Both the position numbers and the translations under genes were made by a program. Below, piece by piece: positions 32,623 to 41,646 of a DNA stretch of 58,212 bases (within the stretch, counting starts at the first letter, position 1; every line of letters starts with the position of its first letter). The DNA is taken from NCBI GenBank assembly GCA_910577035.1, contig CAJTKW010000024.1, forward strand, positions 1-58,212. Direction: 5' to 3'. The notes below the pieces were generated by a model. The model saw only the letters and a program-made list of their open reading frames with translations, was not told the origin of the DNA and ran no database searches. The stretch is from an uncultured Acetatifactor sp. Its GTDB lineage: Bacteria > Bacillota > Clostridia > Lachnospirales > Lachnospiraceae.

Positions 32623-33498
32623 TCACAGCTTCTTTAAATAATTTCCGTCCACGCTGACCCCTTCGTTTACCACAATAAACGCATTGGGGTCATGCTTGTG
32701 GATGATGCTTTTCAACCTGTTCACTTCATACTTGGAAAGCAGGATATACAGAACATGGGAACGGTCATAGGTATATGCCCCCAGGGCAGACCACTTGGTA
32801 ATGCCCCTTCCCACCTCATGAAATACTTCCTTCTCCAGAGCCGTGGTGTCTGCCTTGGTGATGACATTGACCTCCACATTGATATTCTGAGTGTGCATCC
32901 GGTCCATGGCCACGGAATACACCGCCGCGTAAATGACGGAATAAAGCACCACATCCACATCAAACAGGAAAAGGCAGGTGCCGTACAGCGCCAGATTCAC
33001 CAGCAGGGTCACCTTTCCCACACTGAAATCCCGCTTCCACTTGGTCAGCAGCACCGCCACAACGTCCATGCCGCCCCCCGAGGAGCCCATGCGGAGCATA
33101 ATCCCCACTCCCGCACCGGAGATAATCCCTCCCACCACGCAGGACGCCATCACGTCATCCAACACTGCACCCACGGGAATTACGGACATAAATACAGTCA
33201 TGGCAGATACCGCCAGCAATGTCTTGGCAAAAAAAGCCCGCCCTATTCTGGTGAAGGCCACAATAAAAATGGGAATATTCATGACATAATAGATGATACC
33301 CGCTATGTCAAAGCTGCTGAAATCCAGATGAAACAGATCCGCCAGGACCGTACGGATCACCTGGCAGATCCCCATCAGCCCCCCGGTATACAGACCCGAC
33401 GGCACCATAAAAAGATTGATTCCCGCCGCATAAAGAAGTGCGCCTAAAATACTGAACAGGCTTCTTTTTCCTTCGTAGAGCAAAACATCCTTTTTCAT
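32623..33498 (-). CDS. YitT-family membrane protein (DUF161 + DUF2179)
   Basis: 291 residues from ATG 33498 (GGAAGG four bases upstream); an ATG four codons earlier is possible. Five to six membrane segments in the first 200 residues with the repeated GGxxGI pattern (LYTGGLMGICQVI, GSSGGGMDVVAVLL) typical of YitT. The C-terminal DUF2179 domain (YTYDRSHVLYILLSKYEVNRLKSI cut here in family order) is a soluble ACT-like fold. Transport or sensing function is unproven. It lies 15 bp after trmB and is probably co-transcribed with it. Confidence 0.9.
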   Translation of the reverse strand: MKKDVLLYEGKRSLFSILGALLYAAGINLFMVPSGLYTGGLMGICQVIRTVLADLFHLDFSSFDIAGIIYYVMNIPIFIVAFTRIGRAFFAKTLLAVSAMTVFMSVIPVGAVLDDVMASCVVGGIISGAGVGIMLRMGSSGGGMDVVAVLLTKWKRDFSVGKVTLLVNLALYGTCLFLFDVDVVLYSVIYAAVYSVAMDRMHTQNINVEVNVITKADTTALEKEVFHEVGRGITKWSALGAYTYDRSHVLYILLSKYEVNRLKSIIHKHDPNAFIVVNEGVSVDGNYLKKL

Positions 33499-33513
33499 CT
33501 TTCCTTCCATCCC

Positions 33514-34158
33514 TTACCGATATATAATATATTTACAGATAGGATTTCCCATGGCGGAAAATTTTTCCTCATATTCCGTCATAACATTCCCTTCCATCAG
33601 TTTTTCGTCCCGGTGCAGGTCATAGCTCACCGCTTCTGCCCTCCAGCCCCCGGGCTCCAGCTCTTCCACCGCGAAATCAAACAGCTGCCTGTTGTCGGTT
33701 TTAAATTCCAGCCTGCCCCCCGGCTTTAAGATCCTGTCATAACGCGCCAGGAATTCCCTCGAGGGAAGCCTTCTTTTGGCATGCCTGTCCTTGGGCCAGG
33801 GATCCGAAAAATTCAGATAGATCCTGTCAACCTCCCCGGGGCCGAAGACCTTATCGATATTCCCGGCATCCATGCGCAGAAACCTCAGATTCGGCAGCTC
33901 CTCCTGCTCCATCTTCTGAATTGCCCGCAGCAGGACGCTGGAATATTTCTCTATTCCCACATAATTAATGTCGGGATGCTCCTTAGCCATAGTATGTATA
34001 AATTTTCCTTTTCCCATACCGATTTCAATAAAAACCGGATTATCATTACCGAAGATTTTCTTCCATGTACCGGGGCAGGATTGCTGTATCGATTCCTGTA
34101 CAACATAAGGACTCCCGGCGACGACCTCCCTGGAGCCTGTAATATTTTTTAATCTCAT
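33514..34158 (-). CDS. trmB: tRNA (guanine-46-N7)-methyltransferase
   Basis: 214 residues. SAM-binding motif FIEIGMGKGKF, GIEKYSSVLLRA, RMDAGN, the active-site Asp in LNFSDPWPKDRHAKRRL and the substrate string FKTDN (TDN) are all present. It methylates G46 in the variable loop of tRNAs. Start ATG 34158 follows GAGAGG. Upstream operon partner of yitT. Confidence 0.96.
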   Translation of the reverse strand: MRLKNITGSREVVAGSPYVVQESIQQSCPGTWKKIFGNDNPVFIEIGMGKGKFIHTMAKEHPDINYVGIEKYSSVLLRAIQKMEQEELPNLRFLRMDAGNIDKVFGPGEVDRIYLNFSDPWPKDRHAKRRLPSREFLARYDRILKPGGRLEFKTDNRQLFDFAVEELEPGGWRAEAVSYDLHRDEKLMEGNVMTEYEEKFSAMGNPICKYIIYR

Positions 34159-34194
34159 TATGCGCCTCTCTTCAGCCTGACCAGCCTATCGACC

Positions 34195-34223
34195 ATTATA
34201 CCGTAGAAGTATGAAAAAGGAAA
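34195..34223 (-). promoter_or_regulatory. possible promoter of trmB-yitT
   Basis: TTTCCT (34218-34223), 17-bp spacer, TATAAT (34195-34200) on the minus strand, 37 bp before trmB. Good -10, weak -35. Confidence 0.42.
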
Positions 34224-34260
34224 GTTATACCTTAAAAATTTATAAAATAAAAGACTCATC

Positions 34261-34289
34261 TGGCAAAGCGGATTTTTCTCTGCTATAAT
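34261..34289 (+). promoter_or_regulatory. possible promoter of the D,D-carboxypeptidase gene
   Basis: TGGCAA (34261-34266), 17-bp spacer, TATAAT (34284-34289) on the plus strand, about 20 bp before the start codon. Good -10, weak -35. Confidence 0.42.
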
Positions 34290-34308
34290 GTCCCTGTGAG
34301 GTGGGTTC

Positions 34309-35802
34309 ATGACGCATTTTGATAAATCAAATAACAGAAAGAAATATACTGCCCTTTTAACGGCCCTTGCCTGCGCATGCAGTCTGTTCCTCTCCCGGGG
34401 AGTTTCCGCCCGCGCTGACGAACTGACCCTGGATGACCGCATAGCTGCCCAGCGTGCCATGGCCGTTCAGTCCAACGAGGTACCCAACTGGCCCACGGGT
34501 CCTGTGGTAACGGCAGAATCCGCCATTCTTATGGAGGCTGACACCGGCACCGTCCTGTATTCCAAAAATATACATCAGAAAGAATATCCTGCCAGCACTA
34601 CCAAGATTCTCACAACCCTGATTGCCGCGGAGCAATGCTCTCTGGACGAGGTTGTCACGTTTTCCCATGATGCCGTCTTTGACACTCCCAGGGACAGCAA
34701 TCACATTGCCATGGATGTGGGTCAGCAGCTGACCATGGAACAATGCCTGAATGCAATCCTCATCCGGTCGGCCAACGAGGTCTCTTATGCCGTGGCCGAG
34801 CATATCTCCGCCACTACCGACTGGAGTGTCTTTGCCGGCATCATGAACAGGCGGGCGGAGGAACTTGGCTGCCTGAACTCACATTTTGCAAACCCCAACG
34901 GCCTTCCCGACGAAAACCACTATACTACCGCTTACGATCTGGCAATGATCGGGCGCGCTTTTTTTGCCAATGAGATGCTGTGTAAAATCACACTGACCAG
35001 ACGGCTGGAAATACCGGCTTCCGACACCATCCCGGAGACAAAACGGGAAAATAACAACATGCAGATCATTCCCGGCGGAACCTACGCCTACGAATACCTC
35101 ACAGGCTGCAAAACGGGTTACACCAATGCGGCCAGATACTGCCTGGTATCCTGTGCGGAAAAAGACGGCATGCGGCTGATCTGCGTCGTTATGCGGGACG
35201 AATCCCCCATGCAGTATGAGGATACCATAGCCCTTTTTAACTATGGCTTCAGCAATTTCGACAAGGTCAACGTATCCCAGGCGGAAACAAAATACAACAT
35301 GGACGACTTCCGCGCATTTTACGGCGGCAAAGATATTTTCGGCAATTCCAAACCGTTACTGGCCCTGAACCGGGATGATTTCATCATCATGCCCAGAACC
35401 GCCACGCTTGACGACACGGACTCCATAGTCAGCTATGAGACGGACAGCGATGACCAGGCTGCCATTATCACGTACAAATACCATGGCGTGGACATCGGCA
35501 CCGTGCGCGTGGATTTCGTACAGGATAGCAGCGATACTCATGTCTTCGGCACTCAGCCCGAGGGAGACGGTGCCCGGGAAACCCCGGAAGAGGCACCATC
35601 CGGCAAATCCGTCGTATTTATCAATATTGTACGGGTATTAACCGTGCTTGCAGGCATTGCCGCCGCCTTCGTCATTCTGTGCCTTGTCCGGGCAATCCTG
35701 AAGAATTACCATATTTCTTTCAGAAGAATGCGCCGGAATTGGCGTAGAAACAACAAAAAGAAACCCAAACGTCCAAACAGGTTCCGGGACTATGACTTTT
35801 AG
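34309..35802 (+). CDS. D-alanyl-D-alanine carboxypeptidase, DacF/PBP5 type
   Basis: 497 residues, exported serine peptidase of family S11. Signal peptide about 12-36 (TALLTALACACSLFLSRGVSA). Active-site motifs in order: SxxK in PASTTK (Ser near 95), SxN in RSANEVSY, KTG in CKTGYTNAA (near 267). A C-terminal membrane segment (SVVFINIVRVLTVLAGIAAA start) and a very basic tail with RRNNKKKPKRP place it at the membrane; many relatives end in an amphipathic helix, so a true membrane helix is slightly unusual. It trims the terminal D-Ala of peptidoglycan stem peptides. ATG 34309 follows GAGGTGG. Convergent with the exonuclease gene. Confidence 0.93.
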   Translation: MTHFDKSNNRKKYTALLTALACACSLFLSRGVSARADELTLDDRIAAQRAMAVQSNEVPNWPTGPVVTAESAILMEADTGTVLYSKNIHQKEYPASTTKILTTLIAAEQCSLDEVVTFSHDAVFDTPRDSNHIAMDVGQQLTMEQCLNAILIRSANEVSYAVAEHISATTDWSVFAGIMNRRAEELGCLNSHFANPNGLPDENHYTTAYDLAMIGRAFFANEMLCKITLTRRLEIPASDTIPETKRENNNMQIIPGGTYAYEYLTGCKTGYTNAARYCLVSCAEKDGMRLICVVMRDESPMQYEDTIALFNYGFSNFDKVNVSQAETKYNMDDFRAFYGGKDIFGNSKPLLALNRDDFIIMPRTATLDDTDSIVSYETDSDDQAAIITYKYHGVDIGTVRVDFVQDSSDTHVFGTQPEGDGARETPEEAPSGKSVVFINIVRVLTVLAGIAAAFVILCLVRAILKNYHISFRRMRRNWRRNNKKKPKRPNRFRDYDF

Positions 35803-35810
35803 GCTTATTT

Positions 35811-36758
35811 TCAGTGGTGCTTCTGGTTCTGCCTCTTCACCAGCATGCTGCGGTTTTTCAGCTTAGCGGCCTCCTCCGGCGTTATAAACCTGGTCGTCTT
35901 CACGATATAGACCCTTCCGCCCTCTGCTTTGCGGACTCTGATCTTTGCTTTCAAATAGCCATGCTTTTCACAGTACGCCAGGCAATAATAATGCCGCCCG
36001 TTAGGCGTAAACCATTTCAGCTTCTTTTTCAGATTACGGCGGCAAAGAAAACATTTACTGGAGGTTACTTCCCCGTCCTCCAAAGCCTCTTCCTTGGTAT
36101 CAAACTCTCTGGATATATACTTTGTATAATCCGGAAACCGGGCCCTGACCTCCTGCTCCCTGCTGCGGGGCAGGTGAAACAAATCATAGGAAAGATACTG
36201 CATTACCTCCCCATGCTGTTCCGCAATCATTTTCAACAGCTTTGCCGTATAATAAGCATCACTGAAAGCCCTGTGAAAAGGAATATCCTTTTCTATTTCC
36301 AGCTTATCCACGGCATACTCCAATGCCCGCCGGGACTTTCCGTCCTCATAGGCAAGACTGAACAGCTTCTGCACATCCAAAAAGGCCATCGGCCCGTCTG
36401 ACAAGGCTGTCATATTGTAAAACTGCATATTTTTCTGGAGCTCCGTCAGATCCATACTCCCCCAGGTACAGAATATATGCTCCTCAGAACCGCACCATTT
36501 CAGGAAATCCCCTGCTGCCTTCTCAAAGGGATCCCCCCGCTGAAGCTCCTGCATCTGGAGATGAACAAGCTTGCTTGTGATCTGGTTCATCTCATGATAC
36601 ACCTTCGGTTTGACAAGGCGGCTGAATTCATGTACCATGACATATGTGTCATTCAGCATGACAGCCCCGATCTCAATGATTTCGAAAGAAAGCCCCGGTA
36701 TCTTTTCCGTGTCGGTTATACTCTGGTTCCACTCCAGATCCAATACGATATAATTCAT
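35811..36758 (-). CDS. DEDDh 3'-5' exonuclease with C-terminal Cys/basic region
   Basis: 315 residues from ATG 36758, which overlaps the stop of the esterase gene (TGATG). The first motif is NYIVLDLEWNQ (Asp and Glu), the second lies near TWGSMDLTELQKN, and the third is FHRAFSDAYYTAKLL (His and Asp), giving a complete DEDDh set as in DnaQ/KapD exonucleases. After about residue 205 a separate region has SKCFLCRRNLKKKLKWF with paired Cys and many Lys/Arg, possibly metal or nucleic-acid binding. Substrate (DNA or RNA) unknown. Confidence 0.87.
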   Translation of the reverse strand: MNYIVLDLEWNQSITDTEKIPGLSFEIIEIGAVMLNDTYVMVHEFSRLVKPKVYHEMNQITSKLVHLQMQELQRGDPFEKAAGDFLKWCGSEEHIFCTWGSMDLTELQKNMQFYNMTALSDGPMAFLDVQKLFSLAYEDGKSRRALEYAVDKLEIEKDIPFHRAFSDAYYTAKLLKMIAEQHGEVMQYLSYDLFHLPRSREQEVRARFPDYTKYISREFDTKEEALEDGEVTSSKCFLCRRNLKKKLKWFTPNGRHYYCLAYCEKHGYLKAKIRVRKAEGGRVYIVKTTRFITPEEAAKLKNRSMLVKRQNQKHH

Positions 36759-37621
36759 CAGCAACCATCCTTCACGTATCTGCTCTCGATCCAGGTGTGC
36801 ACCAGTAAAATCCAGGAGGTGCACTCCGCCTGAAGGGCACTGCCGTCCCTATGTGCGGTCAGGCGGCTGGCAAGGCTGAGGCCGTGCCCGCCCACCGGAT
36901 ACATATGGAATTCCGTGGGAACTCCTGCCCCGTGCAGTGCGCTTACAAAAAGCAACGAATTTTCCACCGGCACGGCATTGTCGGTAAACGTATGCCAGAT
37001 AAAGGCGGGCGGTGTATCCTTCGTCACCCTGTTTTCCAGGGAAAGGCCGGACAGCAGGCTGGCCGCATCCTCACAGCGTTCTTCCGCCCCTTCCTCGGGT
37101 CCCAGCAGATTTTCAAAAGAACCTCTGTGGGCATATTTTCCTCCGGTAATAACAGGATAGCAGAGGATCAAACCGTCAGGGCGCAGTATCCTCCGATCCT
37201 CAGGCCCAAGGTCAAAGGCTCCGGCCAGAAAGTCTTCCTGCCAAAGGGTACCCAGACTGGCCGCCAGATGCCCGCCTGCCGAACAGCCCAGGACAATCAC
37301 ACCCTCCGGATCCACATACCATTCTTCCGCATGCTGCCGGATCAAAGTCATGGCATAAGCCTCCTCCAGCAGCGCCGCCGGATACCTGGCCGGTGCACAG
37401 GAGTATTGAAGCACGGCGGCATGACAGCCCATGGCCAGAAACTGCATGGCCAGCACTTCCCCCTCCCTGGGGGAGGTGTAGGCATAGGCTCCCCCGGGGC
37501 AGACCAGTACCAGAGGACGCCTGTCAATACGGATCTCATCATAATGCTCCTGAATATATACCGTCAGCCTTGCCCCGGGAAGGGAACCCGGCATTGATAT
37601 GGGAAATGTTTTATTAATCAT
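36758..37621 (-). CDS. alpha/beta hydrolase, acetyl-esterase-like
   Basis: 287 residues. Oxyanion loop VLVCPGGAYAYTS, nucleophile elbow VLGCSAGGHLAAS (Ser near 113), acid in HTFTDNAVPVENS and His in YPVGGHGLSLAS form a full catalytic triad of the BD-FAE/acetylxylan-esterase type. No signal peptide, so it probably removes acetyl groups from imported oligosaccharides or other small esters in the cytoplasm. It is 99 bp after proS and coupled by overlapping codons to the exonuclease gene, an odd functional pairing. Confidence 0.9.
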   Translation of the reverse strand: MINKTFPISMPGSLPGARLTVYIQEHYDEIRIDRRPLVLVCPGGAYAYTSPREGEVLAMQFLAMGCHAAVLQYSCAPARYPAALLEEAYAMTLIRQHAEEWYVDPEGVIVLGCSAGGHLAASLGTLWQEDFLAGAFDLGPEDRRILRPDGLILCYPVITGGKYAHRGSFENLLGPEEGAEERCEDAASLLSGLSLENRVTKDTPPAFIWHTFTDNAVPVENSLLFVSALHGAGVPTEFHMYPVGGHGLSLASRLTAHRDGSALQAECTSWILLVHTWIESRYVKDGC

Positions 37622-37720
37622 AGTATCCTCTTTTCTGCGCTGTTATTTATTTTATCGCTGCCAATATTTTACTTTTGGATGCGTACGGATTTGCAGGAAT
37701 CGCTTTCATCAGCGTTTCCT

Positions 37721-39172
37721 TTAATAAGCCCTCCCCCAGTATACCATCTTTTTGGCAGGCTTACCACAGCAGACACAGGTATCTGCAATCTGCTCCTGGA
37801 CAAAGGGAATATTGCGGCTGGTGACGCTTAATTTCTCCTTGATCTTATCCTCACACTCCCGGTCACCGCACCACATGGCTTTCACGAAACCGGACTTCTC
37901 GTCAAACAGGCGCTCAAACTCTTCCATACAGGAAGCCTTATAGGTATGCTCCTCCATATGCTTTCTGGCCCTTTCCAGCATCTCCGTCTGAATGGTCTCC
38001 ATCAGCCTGCCCACCGTCTCTTCCAGCTCTTCCAGGGCAACCTCCGTCTTTTCCCTGGTGTCCCGCCTGCAGATCACGCATCTGCCTGCCTCCATGTCCC
38101 TGGGCCCGATTTCCACCCGGATAGGATAGCCTCTCATCTCCGCCTCGGCAAATTTATACCCCGGTGACTTCTCACTGTCATCCACCTTCACCCGGAAATC
38201 CTTTTTCAGCCGGTCCCGAAGCTCATATGTCTTTTCCAGGACCCCTTCCTTCTTCTGCTGAACAGGAATGATACACACCTGGACAGGAGCCACCTTAGGC
38301 GGCAGTACCAAACCTTCATTATCCCCATGCACCATAATCAGTGCGCCGATCAGACGGGTGGTCGCTCCCCAGGAGGTCTGATACACATATTTTAAGGTAT
38401 TGTCCTTATCGGCGAACTGAACGCCAAAGGCTCTGGCAAAGCCGTCACCGAAATTATGGCTGGTAGCGGACTGCAGCGCCTTCCCGTCGTGCATCAGCGC
38501 CTCAATACTGTAGGTCGCCTGAGCCCCCGCAAACTTTTCCTTTTCGGTCTTCTGTCCCTTAATCACAGGAATCGCCAGGACCTGCTCACAGAAATCCGCA
38601 TAAAGATCCAACATCTGAATGGTCCGCGCCTCCGCCTCTTCCGCAGTGGCATGGGCAGTATGGCCCTCCTGCCACAAAAACTCCCTGGAGCGCAGGAAGG
38701 GCCTGGTCTCCTTCTCCCAGCGGACCACGGAACACCACTGGTTATAAACCCTGGGAAGATCCCTGTAAGAATGAATGTCATTTTTATAAAAATCACAGAA
38801 CAGGGTTTCGGAGGTAGGACGGACACAGAGCCTTTCCTGCAGGGGCTGTAGTCCCCCGTGAGTCACCCAGGCCACCTCGGGGGCAAAGCCCTCCACATGG
38901 TCCTTTTCCTTCTCCAGCAGGGATTCCGGTATGAACATGGGCAGGTATACATTTTCCACCCCCGTCTCCTTGAACATGGCGTCCATCTGCTTCTGCATCA
39001 GCTCCCAGATGGCATATCCGGCGGGCTTAATCACCATGCAGCCCTTCACAGACGTGTAGTCGCACAGCTCCGCCTTTTTCACCACGTCCGTGTACCACTG
39101 GGCAAAATCCACCTCCATGGAAGTGATCTCCTGCACCATCTTGTTTGCTGTGTCTTTTCCTTCTTTTCCCAT
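37721..39172 (-). CDS. proS: prolyl-tRNA synthetase (short, archaeal/type 3 form)
   Basis: 483 residues. Class II motifs: motif 1 around MVIKPAGYAIWELMQ, motif 2 VVRWEKETRPFLRSREFLWQEGHTAHAT in family order, motif 3 GATTRLIGALIMVHGD. The anticodon-binding domain follows, then the C-terminal zinc-like tail with DTCVCCGKPAKKMVYWGRAY, which marks ProS type 3. No editing INS domain is present, as normal for this type. GAGGT lies eight bases before the ATG. Expression is controlled by the T-box leader directly upstream. Confidence 0.97.
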   Translation of the reverse strand: MGKEGKDTANKMVQEITSMEVDFAQWYTDVVKKAELCDYTSVKGCMVIKPAGYAIWELMQKQMDAMFKETGVENVYLPMFIPESLLEKEKDHVEGFAPEVAWVTHGGLQPLQERLCVRPTSETLFCDFYKNDIHSYRDLPRVYNQWCSVVRWEKETRPFLRSREFLWQEGHTAHATAEEAEARTIQMLDLYADFCEQVLAIPVIKGQKTEKEKFAGAQATYSIEALMHDGKALQSATSHNFGDGFARAFGVQFADKDNTLKYVYQTSWGATTRLIGALIMVHGDNEGLVLPPKVAPVQVCIIPVQQKKEGVLEKTYELRDRLKKDFRVKVDDSEKSPGYKFAEAEMRGYPIRVEIGPRDMEAGRCVICRRDTREKTEVALEELEETVGRLMETIQTEMLERARKHMEEHTYKASCMEEFERLFDEKSGFVKAMWCGDRECEDKIKEKLSVTSRNIPFVQEQIADTCVCCGKPAKKMVYWGRAY

Positions 39173-39218
39173 TTCCGTTTACCTCACCTTCTGCCGCACA
39201 GGCGGCTTCTTACATACT

Positions 39219-39522
39219 AAAAAACGCCGGGCTGCGACCCCGCAAAGGGACCGAAAGCTCGGCGGTACCACCCTGATTGATGCCCTGGCATCCATCTCAT
39301 CTGCCTTTAACGCCGGCCTGCGTCGTATTTCCTGTCCGCACTGCCTTTCCCTTACCGGCAATGCTCACAGCTCATACGAGACTCCGAGGCAGGTTCCAGG
39401 CTCTTCCGCATAAAGGCCTCTCAGCCGCATCCACAGCCGTGCTTCGCACCGCCGCGTCCGCCACGCCTTCTCTCTGAAATGCTTTCAAACCTGTACTAAC
39501 CCTCTTCCCTGTCTTTGACTAT
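39219..39522 (-). ncRNA. T-box leader (tRNA-Pro sensing) of proS
   Basis: On the minus strand the T-box core GGTGGTACCGCC is at 39261-39272. It is followed by a GC-rich terminator stem ending GCCCGGCG and TTTTTT (39219-39224). Upstream, stem I contains GGAACCTGCCTCGGAG, in which CCT at 39391-39393 sits where the specifier codon is expected, matching proline. Uncharged tRNA-Pro should stabilise the antiterminator and allow proS transcription. Confidence 0.92.
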
Positions 39523-39528
39523 GTGCTA

Positions 39529-39557
39529 ATTGTAGTGCGATACAGAATGTTTGTCAA
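39529..39557 (-). promoter_or_regulatory. promoter of the proS T-box transcript
   Basis: Consensus TTGACA (39552-39557), 17-bp spacer, TACAAT (39529-39534) on the minus strand. Confidence 0.88.
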
Positions 39558-39654
39558 GATATTTTACACCCGCCGCTCAAGGCGTACCATCAACCGTATC
39601 CCGGCAGAATAAATACCGCTCACATCAGGCGCCATGCTTGCCGGCGCGGAACCC

Positions 39655-39683
39655 TTGACGATCCGTCGGTATGCCGATATAAT
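39655..39683 (+). promoter_or_regulatory. promoter of the heterodimeric ABC exporter
   Basis: TTGACG (39655-39660), 17-bp spacer, TATAAT (39678-39683) on the plus strand, leaving a leader of about 120 bases before the first exporter gene. No regulator gene is present in the 254 bp between this operon and the proS promoter. Confidence 0.82.
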
Positions 39684-39810
39684 ATAAAGAACGGCTTATA
39701 TGCGCCGGACGCGGCGGCATCGACAGTGCAGAGGTCATTCTGCCGGTCCGTGCGGGGCAGGCCTGGGATCTCCGGGGAAAATATTTGCGAATGGAAAGGA
39801 CCGGCGAATC

Positions 39811-41562
39811 ATGCACCTGATACTTCACTATATGAAAAAACACTGGAAACGGATCACCGGCGGCGTATCCATAAAGACTCTGGCCGCCCTGGGAGAGCTG
39901 ATGATTCCCTACATTCTGGAGCATATCATTGACGACGTAGTACCCACCAAAAAAGTCCTCATGGTCTTTGCCTGGGGCCTGGCCATGATCGGCGCAGCCT
40001 TTATGGTGCGCAGCCTTAACATTCTTGCAAATCACAAAGCTATTGCCACCGGACGGGACTGCATTCAAAGCCTGCGGCATGATCTGTTTCAGAAGACCGT
40101 GAACCTGTCGGGTACTCAGTTTGACCGCTTCGGCCTTCCCTCCCTGACCTCACGCATGACCTCCGATTCCTACAATGTGCAGAATTTCATTGTCTCCATG
40201 CAGGCCATGGGGATCCGCGCCCCGGTCATGCTGCTGGGGGGCATTGTTGTCACCATGACCATGGATCCTGCCCTGTCCGGCATCCTCTGTGTGATGGTTC
40301 CTGTTCTGGGCACGATTATCTACATCGTGACCCGACACGGCATACCGCTGTACGACAAGGTTCAGCGGGGTGTGGACGGCATCGTCCGGGTCATGCGGGA
40401 AAATATTACCGGTATCCGCGTGGTCAAGGCCCTTTCCAAAGAAGAATATGAGAAACGGCGGTTTGACGGTGTGAACCGGGATATGACCGCCGCCGACATT
40501 AAGGCCGGTGTCACCATGGCAATGCCCGGCCCCATAATGCAGCTGTTTCTGAATATCGGCCTCACCCTGGTGGTCATCGTAGGCGCCCGGCGGGTGAACG
40601 ACGGTGTGATCGAGCCCGGCGTGATTCTGGCCTTCCTGACCTACTTTAACATGATCCTGCAGGGTGTCATGGGGCTGAACCGGATCTTTATGATGATGTC
40701 CAAGGCTACTGCCTCCGCAGACCGCATCCAGGTCATTCTGGACGCGGAGGATGACCAGCCTGTACTGCCCTTTGGGGAGGAGAACCGGCTGGAGACCGAT
40801 GCCCACATTCTGTTCGACCATGTGAGCTTTGCCTACCATGATACCGCGGACAGCCAGCCCTCGGAACAGTTTGCAGGCAGTGTGCAGGAGAAATGTCTGA
40901 CGGACATCAGCTTTGCCGTCAAACACGGTGAATCTCTGGGCATCATCGGAGCCACCGGAAGCGGCAAAACCACAATCCTCAATCTGCTGATGCGCTTTTA
41001 CGACTGTGGCCAGGGTGGTATTTACATAGACGGCCGTGACGTGCGTACCTACGAAAAGGACGCGCTGCGCAGAAAATTTGGCATAGCTCTCCAGAACGAC
41101 ACGATTTTCAACGACACCCTTCGGGAAAATATCGCTTTCGGGCGGGAGGTCACGGAGGCCCAGACCGCCCATGCAGCGGAAATTGCCAATCTTTCGGACT
41201 TTATCGAAGGGCTTGAGGAAAAATATGACTACATGGCAGATATTAAGGGAGCAAATTTAAGCGGCGGCCAGAAGCAGCGGACATTAATTGCCAGAGCCGT
41301 GGCAGCCCGCCCGGAAATCCTGATTCTGGATGATTCCTCCAGTGCTTTGGACTACAAAACCGATGCCTCCCTGCGAAGGTCCATACAGCAGGAGCTGGGG
41401 GATACCACGCTGATTATGGTGGCACAAAGAGCCAGCTCCATCATGAACCTGACCAATATTCTGGTGTTGGAAGAAGGCCGGATCATCGGTTATGGGAAGC
41501 ACGAGGAGTTACAGCGGACCTGCCCCGTTTACCGGGACATCTGTACGGCACAAATGAGCTGA
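39811..41562 (+). CDS. ABC exporter half-transporter with degenerate Walker B
   Basis: 583 residues from ATG 39811 (MHLILHYMKKHWKRI), ten bases after AAAGGA; the in-frame stretch back to 39700 has no site. Six membrane segments in an exporter-type domain to about 320, then the ATPase: Walker A GATGSGKTT, Q-loop LQNDTIF, signature LSGGQKQR, Walker B ILILDDSSSALD, in which the catalytic Glu is Asp. The switch position reads VAQRAS, with Gln where His is usual. These losses mark the degenerate ATP site of heterodimeric exporters of the BmrC/TM287 kind. The partner gene follows after 84 bp. Substrates of this group include drugs, lipids and peptides; none can be assigned here. Confidence 0.93.
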   Translation: MHLILHYMKKHWKRITGGVSIKTLAALGELMIPYILEHIIDDVVPTKKVLMVFAWGLAMIGAAFMVRSLNILANHKAIATGRDCIQSLRHDLFQKTVNLSGTQFDRFGLPSLTSRMTSDSYNVQNFIVSMQAMGIRAPVMLLGGIVVTMTMDPALSGILCVMVPVLGTIIYIVTRHGIPLYDKVQRGVDGIVRVMRENITGIRVVKALSKEEYEKRRFDGVNRDMTAADIKAGVTMAMPGPIMQLFLNIGLTLVVIVGARRVNDGVIEPGVILAFLTYFNMILQGVMGLNRIFMMMSKATASADRIQVILDAEDDQPVLPFGEENRLETDAHILFDHVSFAYHDTADSQPSEQFAGSVQEKCLTDISFAVKHGESLGIIGATGSGKTTILNLLMRFYDCGQGGIYIDGRDVRTYEKDALRRKFGIALQNDTIFNDTLRENIAFGREVTEAQTAHAAEIANLSDFIEGLEEKYDYMADIKGANLSGGQKQRTLIARAVAARPEILILDDSSSALDYKTDASLRRSIQQELGDTTLIMVAQRASSIMNLTNILVLEEGRIIGYGKHEELQRTCPVYRDICTAQMS

Positions 41563-41646
41563 TTTGGTAATTGCGGAAATCTGCTTACAAATGAGCGTTT
41601 TGCAATTGCCCATATGCGATAATACGGAAAGGGAGAACAAACTGCC

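Noticed and set aside
39700..39810. 37-residue N-terminal extension of the first ABC exporter subunit
   Set aside because: Arg/Gly-rich, no ribosome site, and it would begin within the leader close to the promoter.
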